Assembly: GCA_003562475.1 (NCBI GenBank)
Contig: PWUU01000110.1
Span: 54,413 to 118,412, forward strand
Direction of reading: 5' to 3'
Length of the DNA stretch: 64,000 bases
From: Dehalococcoidia bacterium
Lineage (GTDB): Bacteria > Chloroflexota > Dehalococcoidia > GIF9 > AB-539-J10
Shown here: positions 52,762 through 62,261 of the stretch, piece by piece
Numbering within the stretch: the first letter of the stretch is position 1
Layout: every line of letters begins with the position of its first letter
Notes under the pieces: generated by a model
What the model was told of the DNA's origin: nothing
Database searches by the model: none
Seen by the model: only the letters and a program-made list of their open reading frames with translations
Made by a program: the position numbers and the translations under genes

Positions 52762-53589
52762 CAAATTGGTCTCGCATTAGTTCTCCTGATCCGTGTGACG
52801 GTCTACAGGCGCCACGCTGGAGGCGTGAACACCTGAGCCTCCATACGGTGTGCGTGTACCCGGTGGTGGTTGGCTCTGCTCCCGTGATTATGGCGGTCTT
52901 GTGCTTCTCTATTGACGTCCTGGGGGCATGGCTCCTCTTCAAAGTCTGACGAATTCAGTTGACATCCACGCCATGATGTGAGAGCATGAGTCTACGGCGC
53001 AGCAATCAACGCGAAAACTCCGACCGAGGACGGCCAACTCTGTGGCGCTAGGGGGAAATCGGGTAGGGTAGGAGTCACGCGGAGGTTGGTGCGCCGTTCC
53101 AATGGGGATGTCTTCCGCGAAGCTTCCTCTCAAGGACCCGGTCCGGAACCTCGTCCTCTTGTTTCGCTGTCTTCTCCTCCTGTGCTCACCGTGGCTACAT
53201 CATCTACTGCGTGTAACGAATCGTTCCTGTGCCGCTAACTGTGCGTGGTACCAGTCGAAGAAGGCTGGTTATAGTCGGATCGTACCCCGCAGGTTGACGC
53301 GCCTCCTTCAAATGCACGGGCGGTCTTCCGGACGACTGCTGTCAGCAGTCCGGTGATCCACTTTGGTGTGGCAACATGAGCTTTACGGAGTGCGGGACAA
53401 CCTGTTGCTTGTGTTTCCGTTTGTTCCGGGCGTTGAAGCTGCCAGAGTGTCAGTTAGATGCTTCCCCGGACGAATTCGGCGTGTCGCAGTCGGGACACTC
53501 TATGGGCGTGGAACACGCCTCCCGTGTGCAGTCCCTGGCACGGGAGGCGCATCGGACGTGCCTGCTGTCCCCACGACGTCCGAGGGATG
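52762..53589. other. 828 bases without a supported gene
   Basis: Open frames on both strands lack domain signatures and vary in frame. Together with the remnants at 52144-52761 the whole 52.1-53.6 kb stretch looks like decayed DNA. No palindromic repeats of the kind seen in the first 26 kb are present. Confidence 0.45.
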
Positions 53590-54192
53590 CTACTCCAGTC
53601 GCGCCAGGAACTCCTTGTGGGACAGGACCTCGCCCATGTAGGGGAAGAGCCGCTCCTCGACGTACGTCTGCTCCTCAGCCGACAGCGCAGCGCAGCAGTC
53701 CTTCAGAAGGAAGACCTTATAGCCCTTGTCGTATGCGGACCTGGCAGTCCCCTCCACGCAGACGTTGGTGAGGAAGCCGCAGAAAGCCACGTTTCTGATG
53801 CAGTTCACCCTCAGAATGAAATCGATGTTGCTCGAATGGAACGCATCCAGAGTCCTCTTACCTTCGACAACAATGTCCTGAGCGGTCGGCTTCAACTCGT
53901 CGATAATCGCTCCACCCCACGTGTCCTTCTGGAACGCCTTGGTCCCTACCACGTTCGCGTGAATCGGACCGAGGACACCCTCGCACCCCATGTCGGCATA
54001 GCTTTGCTCGAACACGATGGGCACGAGCAGCGTAAGGCACTTTCCCCGTGCCTGCTCGATACAGTCTTTGGCGTTCGCAATTGTGTTCTGACTCTGGATC
54101 TGTCCCTTTACGCCCTCGTGGAGGGCACCACCCTCCTTGCAGAAATCGTTCTGGAACTCGATGAAGACGATTGCAGTTTCGCTTGCTTTCAT
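53590..54192 (-). CDS. cysteine hydrolase, isochorismatase-like
   Basis: 200 aa. The catalytic triad is visible: Asp in FIEFQNDF near 15, Lys in EGKRTLDAF near 113, Cys in GFLTNVCVEGTARSAYDKGY near 145. The fold covers isochorismatases, nicotinamidases and carbamoylases, all of which use this cysteine. The specific substrate cannot be read from the sequence. GGAGGATGTGAATG gives a good ribosome site. Plus-strand frames over the gene are artefacts. Confidence 0.9.
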   Translation of the reverse strand: MKASETAIVFIEFQNDFCKEGGALHEGVKGQIQSQNTIANAKDCIEQARGKCLTLLVPIVFEQSYADMGCEGVLGPIHANVVGTKAFQKDTWGGAIIDELKPTAQDIVVEGKRTLDAFHSSNIDFILRVNCIRNVAFCGFLTNVCVEGTARSAYDKGYKVFLLKDCCAALSAEEQTYVEERLFPYMGEVLSHKEFLARLE

Positions 54193-54754
54193 TCACATCC
54201 TCCTTTCGTGCCATGACAACGATTGGGGAAGGCCAGGGCCTGATGATATGTCGTGGGGACCTGCATCCTGTTCTCCCCCCGCCCCCCAATTGCTTCTTAC
54301 GCCGAATTGCGGCGAATCTCCTAGAGGCACACAAGCGGACGACTTGCCCTGCAGAGGCCTGCGACGATTGCGGACGATTCCCGGCACCCTGCGGATGGCC
54401 CTGCTCCCGTGGCCCGCCTGTCACTAGAGGATAGTCGGCAATCGACATTCCTGTCAACGTCATTGCGGCTCTTGTGCATGGTGAGGGGGCTCGCGCAGCA
54501 TAGAAGCGCCGGCCATATCCTTGCACCTCATGGCGGCGGCCTTTGCTGAGCCTAGAGTGGCAACGATGGGCGCCTGTGGTCGAAGTGGCCAGGCCATCCC
54601 GCTCTCAAAGGTGCTGTGAGAGCAGGAGTTCAATCGGGATACGGTACGGGCGGCGTGCGGCTGTGCCTGTCTCGTCGAGCGAACTCTCTCGTCCCGCTAC
54701 TGGGGGAAGACATGTCTGTTCCTGTTGACGTGCCGCCGAGGTATACTATGCGCG
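54193..54754. other. unassigned stretch between divergent genes
   Basis: About 560 bases with no supported gene, hairpin or repeat. Frames across it lack any recognised pattern. Confidence 0.4.
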
Positions 54755-55498
54755 GTGTTTTTGACACGCACAACAGACGAATCTGTAGGTGCTCAGGCCA
54801 AGCCCCACTACGAATTTGAGGCACCACGGGAGTTGCTGGCTGTACTCCCCGCATTACTTGGTTTGGTGCCCCTGCTGGTGAGTCGCGGCCAGTTGTGGTA
54901 TGCGATTCCGCTCATCGGCCTTATTGCTCTCTGCCTTGTATGGAGCAGTGTTACGTTTATCGTGGGCTCGACCGCCTGGTACCGCACCGGACTCGATAGG
55001 CGTCTCATCGAGTTGTCCCGCGCCGGGCGTGGATGCCGTGTTCTAAATGCAATATGCGGTACCGGTTCGTTGGCTGTGTCTTTCGCCAAGGTGTTGCGAC
55101 CTGCTGAGGTGTGGGCCGTGGACCGGTGGAAACCGACGAAACGACTGCCCGATCCGTCGAAGCGAACTCGCGACAACATCCGGATTGAGGGCGTCGACGA
55201 TGTGGTTCAGGTGCGGAATGCCGACCCGCTCAACTTGCCGTTCAAGTCCGGGCATTTCACCGTGGCTGGCACACGCTATGGCATCAGTAATACGCGCAAG
55301 GACAGACAGAAGACGGTGCTGGAGATGCTACGTGCGCTCAGGACGGGTGGCACCATCGTGCTGGCTGAGACGCTTCCCACTGCCCTCTGGCTTAGATACA
55401 TGGTGCTGGCGAAACTGGCGCGGGACTACAGAGTAGGCGCTGTTTCTCTCTCTCGCTTCCATTTCACCTTCATCGTGTCAGCGCAGAAACTGGGCTGA
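54755..55498 (+). CDS. class I SAM-dependent methyltransferase with N-terminal membrane segment
   Basis: 247 aa from GTG at 54755 (TTG at 54725 is possible). Two hydrophobic stretches, about 29-45 and 52-71, anchor the protein. The methyltransferase motif I reads VLNAICGTGSLAVSFAKV, followed by EVWAVDRW (motif II), VQVRNADPLNLPFKSGHF (motif III) and MLRALRTGGTIVLAE. Motif I carries A-I-C-G-T-G where VGCGTG is usual. The substrate is unknown; a lipid or quinone target is suggested by membrane association. Confidence 0.82.
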   Translation: MFLTRTTDESVGAQAKPHYEFEAPRELLAVLPALLGLVPLLVSRGQLWYAIPLIGLIALCLVWSSVTFIVGSTAWYRTGLDRRLIELSRAGRGCRVLNAICGTGSLAVSFAKVLRPAEVWAVDRWKPTKRLPDPSKRTRDNIRIEGVDDVVQVRNADPLNLPFKSGHFTVAGTRYGISNTRKDRQKTVLEMLRALRTGGTIVLAETLPTALWLRYMVLAKLARDYRVGAVSLSRFHFTFIVSAQKLG

Positions 55499-55931
55499 TG
55501 ATATGGCAGATGGAGAAGTCACAGGTGTGGCTCTCCGGGTGCAGTGATAGGCAATGCCTATTGACAGGAGGGTACTGTTCGCAGCCGCGTCGTTCATCGA
55601 TTTCACCAGCCTCCCATGGAATCGGGAGAGACAGGAGTTGAGATTACCTGCGGCGTCGCCACTGCGGTAGAACATCGCGAGCGAGAGTGCTTGTGAAGGA
55701 CTGACGCACCGCCTGCTGGTCATACTCTGGCAGCCGCTATGGATACACAGCGTGGAACTGAGCCCGTGCTCATCGCAATCCGTCGTTGACGTGTCGCAAA
55801 CTTGCCGCATCCGGCAGCGTCACCCCTCCCTTTCGTCGCCGCGTGTGCTGCGCCGGTTTGACAACGTGAGGATGCGTGGCGATACTAACGGCGAACCGTA
55901 TCATTGACCATGATGTGTGAGGGGTCTCATA
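55499..55931. other. unassigned stretch before the Rrf2 gene
   Basis: About 430 bases without a supported gene. A short minus-strand frame at 55478-55810 (ALSLAMFYRSGDAAGNLN inside) has no recognised family. No clear sigma-70 promoter for the Rrf2 gene was found. Confidence 0.4.
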
Positions 55932-56387
55932 GTGAGAATAACCACCCGGGTGCGCTACGCAACAAGGATGCTGATTGATATTGCCTCTCGTGCGGACTGT
56001 GCTCCTCTGCCACTGAGAGAGATCGCCGACCGACAGCAGGTGTCAGTCAACTATCTGAAACAGTTGATTGGTCCCCTTGTTGCTGCGGATCTTGTGAGGA
56101 CGGAGAGAGGCAACAAGGGCGGAGTCTTACTGGCACGGCCGGCCAGTGACATCAAGCTGGGAATGGTTGTCAGGGCGCTCCAGGGATCCACGGCGCCCGT
56201 CGCATGTGTGGACGATCCAGCCGCTTGCGAGCGCAATATGAACTGTGTCTCCCGCGGCGTTTGGTGCAGGATCAAGTTGGCAGTTGACCAGGTACTGGAC
56301 GACACGACGATCGAAGATCTGGTGGAACAACAGGGTATCGCCAGGAACCCGTACGTGCCCCAGAAATACGCTAAGGAAGGTCAGTGA
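55932..56387 (+). CDS. Rrf2-family transcriptional regulator (IscR-like)
   Basis: 151 aa. An N-terminal winged helix (RVRYATRMLIDIASR, then SVNYLKQLIGPLVAADLVRT and GNKGGVLLA) is followed by CVDDPAACERNMNCVSRGVW and a further Cys, a cysteine-rich segment like the Fe-S ligands of IscR (C-x5-C-x5/7-C). By analogy it senses Fe-S status or nitric oxide and represses iron-sulfur genes. It sits tail-to-tail with iscU, 130 bases away, so control of the isc genes is likely. GTG at 55932 with AGGGG upstream. Confidence 0.88.
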   Translation: MRITTRVRYATRMLIDIASRADCAPLPLREIADRQQVSVNYLKQLIGPLVAADLVRTERGNKGGVLLARPASDIKLGMVVRALQGSTAPVACVDDPAACERNMNCVSRGVWCRIKLAVDQVLDDTTIEDLVEQQGIARNPYVPQKYAKEGQ

Positions 56388-56517
56388 TCGAGCGGTCAGT
56401 TGGATATTCCGGTTTGCTGTGACGGAGGTGGCTAACCCCGCACGATGTTGTTTGGGAGATCACTGTCCGACTGGCGCCAAAGCTCACGCTGCCGGGGTTG
56501 AGCGGCGATGGACGGTG

Positions 56518-56925
56518 TCACCGGGAGGCAGAGCTATCGCCCTTCGACCTGCTGACGTAGTCGGCTATGGCAGATTTTAGTGCCTCCTCTGCGAGCACAG
56601 AGCAGTGTCTCTTGACCGGGGGCAGTCCGCCCAGAGCCTCGGTCACTGCGGTGTTGGACAGCGAGAGTGCCTCCTCGATGGTCTTTCCTTTGACGAGTTC
56701 AGTCACCATGGAGCTCGTCGCGATGGCGGCTCCGCAGCCGAAGGTCTTGAACTTGGCGTCTGTGATGACCCCATCGGAAACCCTGATGTAGAGCTCCATT
56801 ATGTCGCCGCATACAGGGTTGCCGATGTGTCCAACGCCATCAGGGTTCTCCATTTCCCCTACGTTTCTGGGGTTTCTGAAGTGTTCCATCACCTTCTCAC
56901 TATAGAGAGACTGCGCTTCACTCAT
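56518..56925 (-). CDS. iscU: iron-sulfur cluster assembly scaffold protein IscU/NifU
   Basis: 135 aa. The scaffold cysteines are C39 (GNPVCGD with the conserved D41), C64 (FGCGAA) and C108 (VKRHCSVLAEEALK). The D41 position is the one whose change stabilises clusters in related IscU, and here it is intact. The protein assembles [2Fe-2S]/[4Fe-4S] clusters with sulfur from IscS. Its ATG overlaps the iscS stop by eight bases (ATGAGTGA), and GGAGGATC lies upstream. Confidence 0.94.
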   Translation of the reverse strand: MSEAQSLYSEKVMEHFRNPRNVGEMENPDGVGHIGNPVCGDIMELYIRVSDGVITDAKFKTFGCGAAIATSSMVTELVKGKTIEEALSLSNTAVTEALGGLPPVKRHCSVLAEEALKSAIADYVSRSKGDSSASR

Positions 56926-58099
56926 TTCCCGATCCTCCCGGTGTCCCACCAAGGGGTGACATTGCTCGGAGCCTCGTTACGATCCCCGGGAGTACCTCAA
57001 GGACGCGATCGATATCCTCGTGCATGGTCCACTTGCCAAGGCTGAAACGCAGCGATCCGTGCGCCAGTTGGTGTGACAGACCCAGTGCGAGGAGTACGTG
57101 TGACGGTTCGAGGCTCCCGGAGCTGCAGGCGGAACCGGTGGAGGCGCAGATGCCCTCCATATCCAGGTGCAGGAGCAAGGACTCGCCTTCAACGAAGTCG
57201 AAGCTCATGTTGACGTTGTTGGGCAGCCTGCTTGTCGGATGTCCGTTGAGCCGTGCATCGCTGATTCGGTCGAGCAGACCACCGATCAATGTGTTGCGGA
57301 GCTGGGTGAGTCTCTCGGCCTCCGGGGCGCCTTCAACGACGGCCAGCTCTGTAGCTTTTCCGAAGCCAACGATTCCGGGGACGTTCTCGGTCCCAGCCCG
57401 CCGGTTGCGCTCTTGTCCTCCTCCGTGAATGAGAGGACTGAGTTTCGTGCCTCGTCTTACGTAGAGCGCTCCCACCCCCTTCGGGCCGTACAGCTTGTGT
57501 GCGGACATTGAGAGCAGATCCACTCCGAGCTCATCGACGCTGACAGGGACGTGTCCAACTGTCTGCACTGCGTCGGTGTGGAAGGATACTCCGGCTTCCC
57601 TGGCTATCCTCCCGATCTCGGCGATAGGCTGGATGGAGCCGACTTCGTTGTTCGCGTGCATCACAGACACGAGCACGGTATCCGGCGTGATTGCTTTGCG
57701 TACATCATCCGGGTTAACTATGCCCTGTCCATCCACCGGTAGAACGGTCACCTTAATGCCTTGTCTCTGAAGGAAGGTGCACGACTCAAGGACCGCGTGG
57801 TGCTCGATGGCCGTGGTGATGATATGAGAGGAACCTCTATCGCGGGCAAAGACAACGCCCTTGATCGCCGCATTGTCCGCCTCGGTCCCTCCGCTCGTAA
57901 ACACAATCTCCTCCTCTTGAGCACCAATCAGGCTGGCCACACTTGCCCTGGCGGCGATCACCTCGGTCCTTGCCTCTTGTCCGTAGGAGTAGATGCTGGA
58001 AGGGTTGCCAAACGCTTCGCTGAAAAACGGCATCATGGCCGTTACCACGTCAGGATGTGTCGGAGTCGTGGCTGCATAATCAAGGTATTTTCGTTTCAC
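56918..58099 (-). CDS. iscS: cysteine desulfurase IscS/NifS
   Basis: 393 aa from GTG at 58099, preceded by GGAGG; the frame extends 23 codons more. A class V PLP enzyme: DYAATTPTHPDV, FTSGGTEADN, HANNEVGSIQPI, and the PLP lysine in SMSAHKLYGPKG. The catalytic loop cysteine is in STGSACSSGSLEPSHVL. It moves sulfur from cysteine to the IscU scaffold and perhaps to tRNA. It is followed immediately by iscU and preceded by a broken cysK, an isc operon in outline. Confidence 0.95.
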   Translation of the reverse strand: MKRKYLDYAATTPTHPDVVTAMMPFFSEAFGNPSSIYSYGQEARTEVIAARASVASLIGAQEEEIVFTSGGTEADNAAIKGVVFARDRGSSHIITTAIEHHAVLESCTFLQRQGIKVTVLPVDGQGIVNPDDVRKAITPDTVLVSVMHANNEVGSIQPIAEIGRIAREAGVSFHTDAVQTVGHVPVSVDELGVDLLSMSAHKLYGPKGVGALYVRRGTKLSPLIHGGGQERNRRAGTENVPGIVGFGKATELAVVEGAPEAERLTQLRNTLIGGLLDRISDARLNGHPTSRLPNNVNMSFDFVEGESLLLHLDMEGICASTGSACSSGSLEPSHVLLALGLSHQLAHGSLRFSLGKWTMHEDIDRVLEVLPGIVTRLRAMSPLGGTPGGSGNE

Positions 58100-58145
58100 C
58101 TGACCTCCGGACGCTTCGCTCAGCCGGCTGAAGCAGAAAGCAGGT

Positions 58146-59020
58146 CTACCAGGAACCGGCGTGTCCATTCATACCGGCTCGCCCCCAGCCGCGCTGCTTG
58201 CGCTGTCCGCCGAATGGCTCGTGTTCACGCCACATTCTACACCTTTTCAGTGCTCGGGGCAGAAGTGAATGGAATGCAGCGATGTCATATGCCCCCTCCA
58301 CCGTGAAATCGTGCGCACACCCATTGTATCGTGCCTGATAGCGCCTCCACTTCCTGCTTGCTGTGAATCCCGGCTTTCTCTCCTTGAGTACCCGGGCTAT
58401 TCCTGTGATGGTGCCCCCGGTACCCACACCGCTTGCCAGGATGTCGACCTCTCCGCCGGTGTCACGCCATATCTCCTCGGTGGTGGTGAGGTGGTGAATC
58501 TCCGGATTGGCAGCGTTCTTGAACTGCTGCAGCATGAGGTAGTTAGGATTTTCCTGCACGAGTTGCTCGGCCTTTCGTATTGCACCGGTCATGCCCTCTG
58601 GCTCTTGTGTGAGCACCAGTTCTGCTCCGAAGTTCGAAAGGAGCTGTCTGCGTTCCACCGACATGGTGTCCGGCATGGTGAGGATGAGCCTGTGGCCACG
58701 TGCTGCGCAGACAAATGAGAGGGCTATTCCAGTGTTGCCGCTCGCAAGTTCTACGGATACCGTGTCCTTCGTGACAACACCGCTGTCCTCGGCGCTCACG
58801 ATCATCGTCAGGCCGAGTCGGTCTTTGACGCTTGACGCCGGGTTGAAGGAGTCGAGCGTGGCGATCACCCTTGCCGGTGCCCCCCTGTTATCCGGTTGAG
58901 TGTGACAAGTGGCGTATTGCCGATGAGTTCCGTTGAGCCCCTGGCAATGCCTCGGGTCAGCTTCGCTATATCCATTGTCTTGTACGTAAGTCTTTCAATC
59001 TGCGTTGTCATGATTGGCAT
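58146..59020 (-). pseudogene. cysK: cysteine synthase (cysK-like), frameshifted and truncated
   Basis: The N-terminal frame from ATG at 59020 (AGGATGGGAG upstream) reads [11 protein letters not shown], then [18 protein letters not shown]. It hits a stop after a run of six C (58880-58885 on the plus strand). Shifting by one base restores [37 protein letters not shown] and [20 protein letters not shown], clear O-acetylserine sulfhydrylase sequence with its PLP lysine. After KPGF homology stops, so roughly the last 100 residues including the GIG loop are missing. The homopolymer could be a sequencing error, but the lost C-terminus says the gene is broken. It overlaps iscS's upstream region. Confidence 0.78.
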
Positions 59021-59571
59021 CTCCCATCCTTTCTACTAACGACCTCCACAGTGCTCGCGTGTGCCGTCTGTTCGTAGATGCCAACCGGCGCGCTGCGTCG
59101 CAGCGACTCTGATCGGCGGGGAAGTGACGTAGACCCTGCTCCTGAGCGCATCAACAGTCCATGCAGGGACGGTTCGAGCACTCTGAGTCGTGACCAGGGC
59201 AACAGTGAGGAGGAGGTTCGTACTTGAGGAAAGGCGCTGGGACGAGGCCGGGAGCGAAGTCGGTGTTTCCCGGCCGCGTCTCAGGGTGAGAAAGACGCAA
59301 GGCAGATGCGTACGAGGCAGGTGATACTCCGAGAGCCCTCGCAGGCTGTTCTTGCATGCCTGGGGACCACGTGAACAGCAACGGCTGTCTCCGCTGCGGA
59401 GCCGGCGCCATACCTGTGGCGAAGGATGGATGATGCATTTCCACTCTCGAACGCCATTCACGAGGAGTCGCGACTCGCGTGCATATTAAGAACGAGGTCG
59501 TCGACTGCAGTTGTTCTTGATACTGGCTCAAGGTGAACTTCACAGCAGTTACCCTTTAGTCTCTGGAAATC
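59021..59571. other. unassigned stretch upstream of cysK
   Basis: About 550 bases with long but unrecognisable frames on the minus strand. I looked for a T-box (GGTGGNACCGCG) and other known cysteine-linked leaders and found none. A GAGGAAAG at 59223 is not supported by further RNase P RNA motifs. Confidence 0.4.
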
Positions 59572-59607
59572 GATAGATAACTAAATACATCATCTTAGTT
59601 AACTATC
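59572..59607. repeat. AT-rich inverted repeat
   Basis: GATAGATAACTAA (59572-59584), ten bases, TTAGTTAACTATC (59595-59607): 13-base arms with one mismatch. It may be an operator or a short hairpin. The left arm and loop share TAACTAAATA with the Xre operator at 6491-6506 read on its minus strand. Confidence 0.55.
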
Positions 59608-59753
59608 CCCCATCAATGAGATCAGGTCAAATCACCGCAGTCAGTCCAGAGATCAGACGTGAGGCCAGCCGTCTGCAGTTGCTGCGCGATAGGCGCCTGG
59701 CGCGGGCAGAAACACATGCGGTACGTAAACTGCACAACATGCGCGCAGAAGTA

Positions 59754-59783
59754 TTGACATTTAAAAATGGGTCCCCCTATAGT
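59754..59783 (+). promoter_or_regulatory. sigma-70 promoter of the symporter gene
   Basis: TTGACA (59754-59759), 18 bases, TATAGT (59778-59783). A perfect -35 box and a good -10 box. The leader of about 175 bases before the ATG at 59965 holds no strong hairpin that I can see. Confidence 0.7.
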
Positions 59784-59964
59784 TAGCAGAAGGCATCAGC
59801 CTTCAGGGAGTGCCTGTCGGTTACTGAAGCAGTGCCGGACGTCCGATGGATTCATGATTGTGGCCGGTGTTTCGCATATTCCGAAGGAGCATCGGCCCTT
59901 TCTCGTATCCAATGGGTAGGTCGATACGTCGGCTGGCTTGCGTCTTGCAGTTAAGGAGGTAACT

Positions 59965-61347
59965 ATGCAGCAACGAGAACAAATGGCGACCAGATTGGGC
60001 TTCCTGCTGATCTCCGCAGGATGTGCGGTCGGTCTCGGCAATATCTGGCGCTTTGGCTACGTCGTCGGCGAGCATGGCGGAGCGGCCTTCGTCATCATCT
60101 ATCTAATCTTCCTGGCTATCCTTGGTTTTCCGATCATGACCATGGAGTTCGCCATGGGTCGTGCCGCCCAGAAGAACCTTGCGGGTGCGATGACTACGCT
60201 CGAGCCACAAGGCAGCAAATGGCATGTGTACGGCCACATAGGCATCCTCGGCAACCTCATCCTGATGATGTTCTACACAACGGTTGCTGGCTGGACCCTG
60301 GCGTATCTGTACTACTCGGCGGCAGGCGATCTGATAGGTAAGACGCCCGAGCAGCTTGGCGGGGTCTTTGGTGGCCTGCTTGAGAACACAGCTCAGCTTA
60401 TGATGTGGATGTTCGTGGTTGTCCTTATCGGGTACCTTGTCTGTGCCCTGGGTCTTAGACGGGGCGTCGAGCGGATTGGCAAGACCATGATGGGCGGACT
60501 ATTCGTCATCCTCATTGTGTTGGCGGTCAGAGCGGTGACGCTGCCTGGCGCGGGGGCCGGCCTCGAGTTCTATCTCCGCCCCGATTTCGCCAGCCTGACC
60601 CTGGGCGGTGTGTATGCCGCGATGTCGCAGGCATTCTTCACGCTGAGTCTGGGTATCGGCAGTATGGCAATTTTCGGCAGCTATATCACCAAGCAACGGG
60701 CCCTTGCGGGCGAGTCGGTTCGTGTTATAGGAATCGATTCAGGCGTTGCATTGATGGCGGGCTTGATCATCTTCGCGACTGCGTTCGCGTTCGGTGTCGA
60801 TCCTGGTGCAGGTGCCGGACTTGTGTTTATCACCCTGCCGAATATCTTCAATGCCATGCCGGCCGGTCAGATATGGTCGGTGCTGTTCTTCCTGCTGGTG
60901 GTGCTGGCGGCAATGACGACCGTCGTTGCAGTCTTTGAGAACCTGACCGCCTACGCCATGGATCAATGGGGCTGGTCGCGAACCAAGACGATCGCAGTCG
61001 AAGGTATCGCTGTGTTTGCTCTGTCTATCCCCTGTGTGCTGGGCTTTGGACCATGGAGTCATATTCAGACGCTACCTGGGGTGCCGGGGTCGATCTTCAT
61101 CGATCTCTGGGACTTCATTGTAAGCTACACACTGCTGCCGGTCGGCGCGCTGATCTTTGCACTGTTCTGTTCGCATCGTTTTGGCTGGGGCTGGAACAAC
61201 TTCCTGCAGGAGGCGAACAGCGGCGAGGGTATGCGCTTCCCCGAGGGACTGCGCTTCTACTGTGGTGTAATCCTCCCGATCATCATTTTTGTGGTGCTGG
61301 TAGTGGGCATGATCAGCAAGTTCGCTCCGGACGTTCTGCCCTGGTAG
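59965..61347 (+). CDS. sodium:neurotransmitter symporter family protein (NSS/SNF)
   Basis: 460 aa, about twelve membrane helices. The first helix carries GCAVGLGNIWRFGYVVGEHGG (quoted in part), the classic unwound sodium- and substrate-binding segment of the LeuT fold. GFPIMTMEFAMG and TLSLGIGSMAIFGSY follow, the latter supplying sodium ligands. It imports amino acids or amines with Na+. ATG at 59965 follows AAGGAGG by six bases. Strong promoter upstream and rho-independent-type terminator downstream make it a single-gene unit. Confidence 0.94.
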   Translation: MQQREQMATRLGFLLISAGCAVGLGNIWRFGYVVGEHGGAAFVIIYLIFLAILGFPIMTMEFAMGRAAQKNLAGAMTTLEPQGSKWHVYGHIGILGNLILMMFYTTVAGWTLAYLYYSAAGDLIGKTPEQLGGVFGGLLENTAQLMMWMFVVVLIGYLVCALGLRRGVERIGKTMMGGLFVILIVLAVRAVTLPGAGAGLEFYLRPDFASLTLGGVYAAMSQAFFTLSLGIGSMAIFGSYITKQRALAGESVRVIGIDSGVALMAGLIIFATAFAFGVDPGAGAGLVFITLPNIFNAMPAGQIWSVLFFLLVVLAAMTTVVAVFENLTAYAMDQWGWSRTKTIAVEGIAVFALSIPCVLGFGPWSHIQTLPGVPGSIFIDLWDFIVSYTLLPVGALIFALFCSHRFGWGWNNFLQEANSGEGMRFPEGLRFYCGVILPIIIFVVLVVGMISKFAPDVLPW

Positions 61348-61371
61348 AGAAGGATCGCACCGGAGACTATC

Positions 61372-61405
61372 GAGAAGGGGGCTTAGCCCCCTTCTCTCTT
61401 CTTTG
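61372..61405 (+). terminator. rho-independent terminator
   Basis: GAGAAGGGGGC (61372-61382), TTA, GCCCCCTTCTC (61386-61396): perfect 11-base stem, followed by TCTTCTTTG. It lies 25 bases after the symporter stop. The GAAGAAAGAG-like flank may also serve the convergent gene. Confidence 0.88.
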
Positions 61406-61432
61406 TGCCGACCTGGTCCCGCAGCAGAGTGG

Positions 61433-62155
61433 CTAGATGCGTGGCAACAACTCCCGATACCTGGCCATGCGCATGATCTTCCCCTCCGATTGCACCATCC
61501 ATGTCATCCAGCACAACTCGATGGGGCGGTAGCCCGTGAGTTTGCCGATAAGATCGATCGTCTCGATGAGTTCCAGGTCGCCATTGATCGCCAGCGTAAT
61601 GCCCGCCCTGCTTACGACATCCGCGATGACGCGCCGGACTATCTTATCCGGCATGGACGTGTCCACTCCTCCCATCATCCGGAGATACTGATATGTGTTG
61701 ATGCCGACGCCTTTGACCGCACCCACGGGATCGGTTTCCCATGTCTCAAGCGGCGCATCGCCGGCCCACCTTCTGAGCGCGGTGGGGTCGTCCACATGGT
61801 CGTCCGCAAGACAGGCTGCCACGTCTCGCGCCATCTGCCAGGAACGGCGGTTCTTCCAGAGTGGCGCCAGAGACTTGTACGAGAGACACGATAGCTCCGC
61901 CAGGCTGGCGGGGGCATGTCCTTTGTACATCCATTCCTCGTATCTGGCGACTGCTGGCACCACGGAGGTGAAGTAGTTGAGGCCGATAGACATGAACGCC
62001 GCGTCGACCAGCATCAGGGTTACATTGCCTCCCCAGCGGCGTGTTTGCAGACAGCGCTCGCAGTGGGTGCGAAGCCCGCCGCAGGGCTTCATGTAGCAGT
62101 CCACAACTTCTTTCAGTTGCTGCTGTTCTTGTCGAGACAGTGTCTGGGGTGACAT
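61433..62155 (-). CDS. HhH-containing protein, DNA glycosylase-like, with four N-terminal cysteines
   Basis: 240 aa from the ATG at 62155. Residues 20-35 read CYMKPCGGLRTHCERC (C20, C25, C32, C35), a likely metal or Fe-S site. The middle holds VGAVKGVGINTYQYLRMMGG at 145-163, a helix-hairpin-helix with the G-x-G hairpin followed by T, as in HhH-GPD glycosylases, then MPDKIVRRVI. The catalytic Asp usual some 18 residues after the HhH would be D170. Not clearly one of Nth, MutY, AlkA or Ogg. Function unknown, DNA binding likely. Confidence 0.65.
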   Translation of the reverse strand: MSPQTLSRQEQQQLKEVVDCYMKPCGGLRTHCERCLQTRRWGGNVTLMLVDAAFMSIGLNYFTSVVPAVARYEEWMYKGHAPASLAELSCLSYKSLAPLWKNRRSWQMARDVAACLADDHVDDPTALRRWAGDAPLETWETDPVGAVKGVGINTYQYLRMMGGVDTSMPDKIVRRVIADVVSRAGITLAINGDLELIETIDLIGKLTGYRPIELCWMTWMVQSEGKIMRMARYRELLPRI

Positions 62156-62261
62156 CAGGCCTCTGAATAGTACCACGCCGCATGATTCGCGGGCATGGCG
62201 TGCGCGATCGTGTTGACCGTCCGTACCGGACTGGTAGATACTACGCGGTCAAGGAGGTCTT

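Noticed and set aside
53458..54216. 252-codon plus-strand frame
   Set aside because: Antisense to the isochorismatase-like gene with its complete catalytic triad.
59036..59543. Minus-strand frames of 130-140 codons upstream of cysK, and an RNase P RNA-like GAGGAAAG
   Set aside because: No family pattern in the frames, and none of the other conserved RNase P RNA segments is near the motif.
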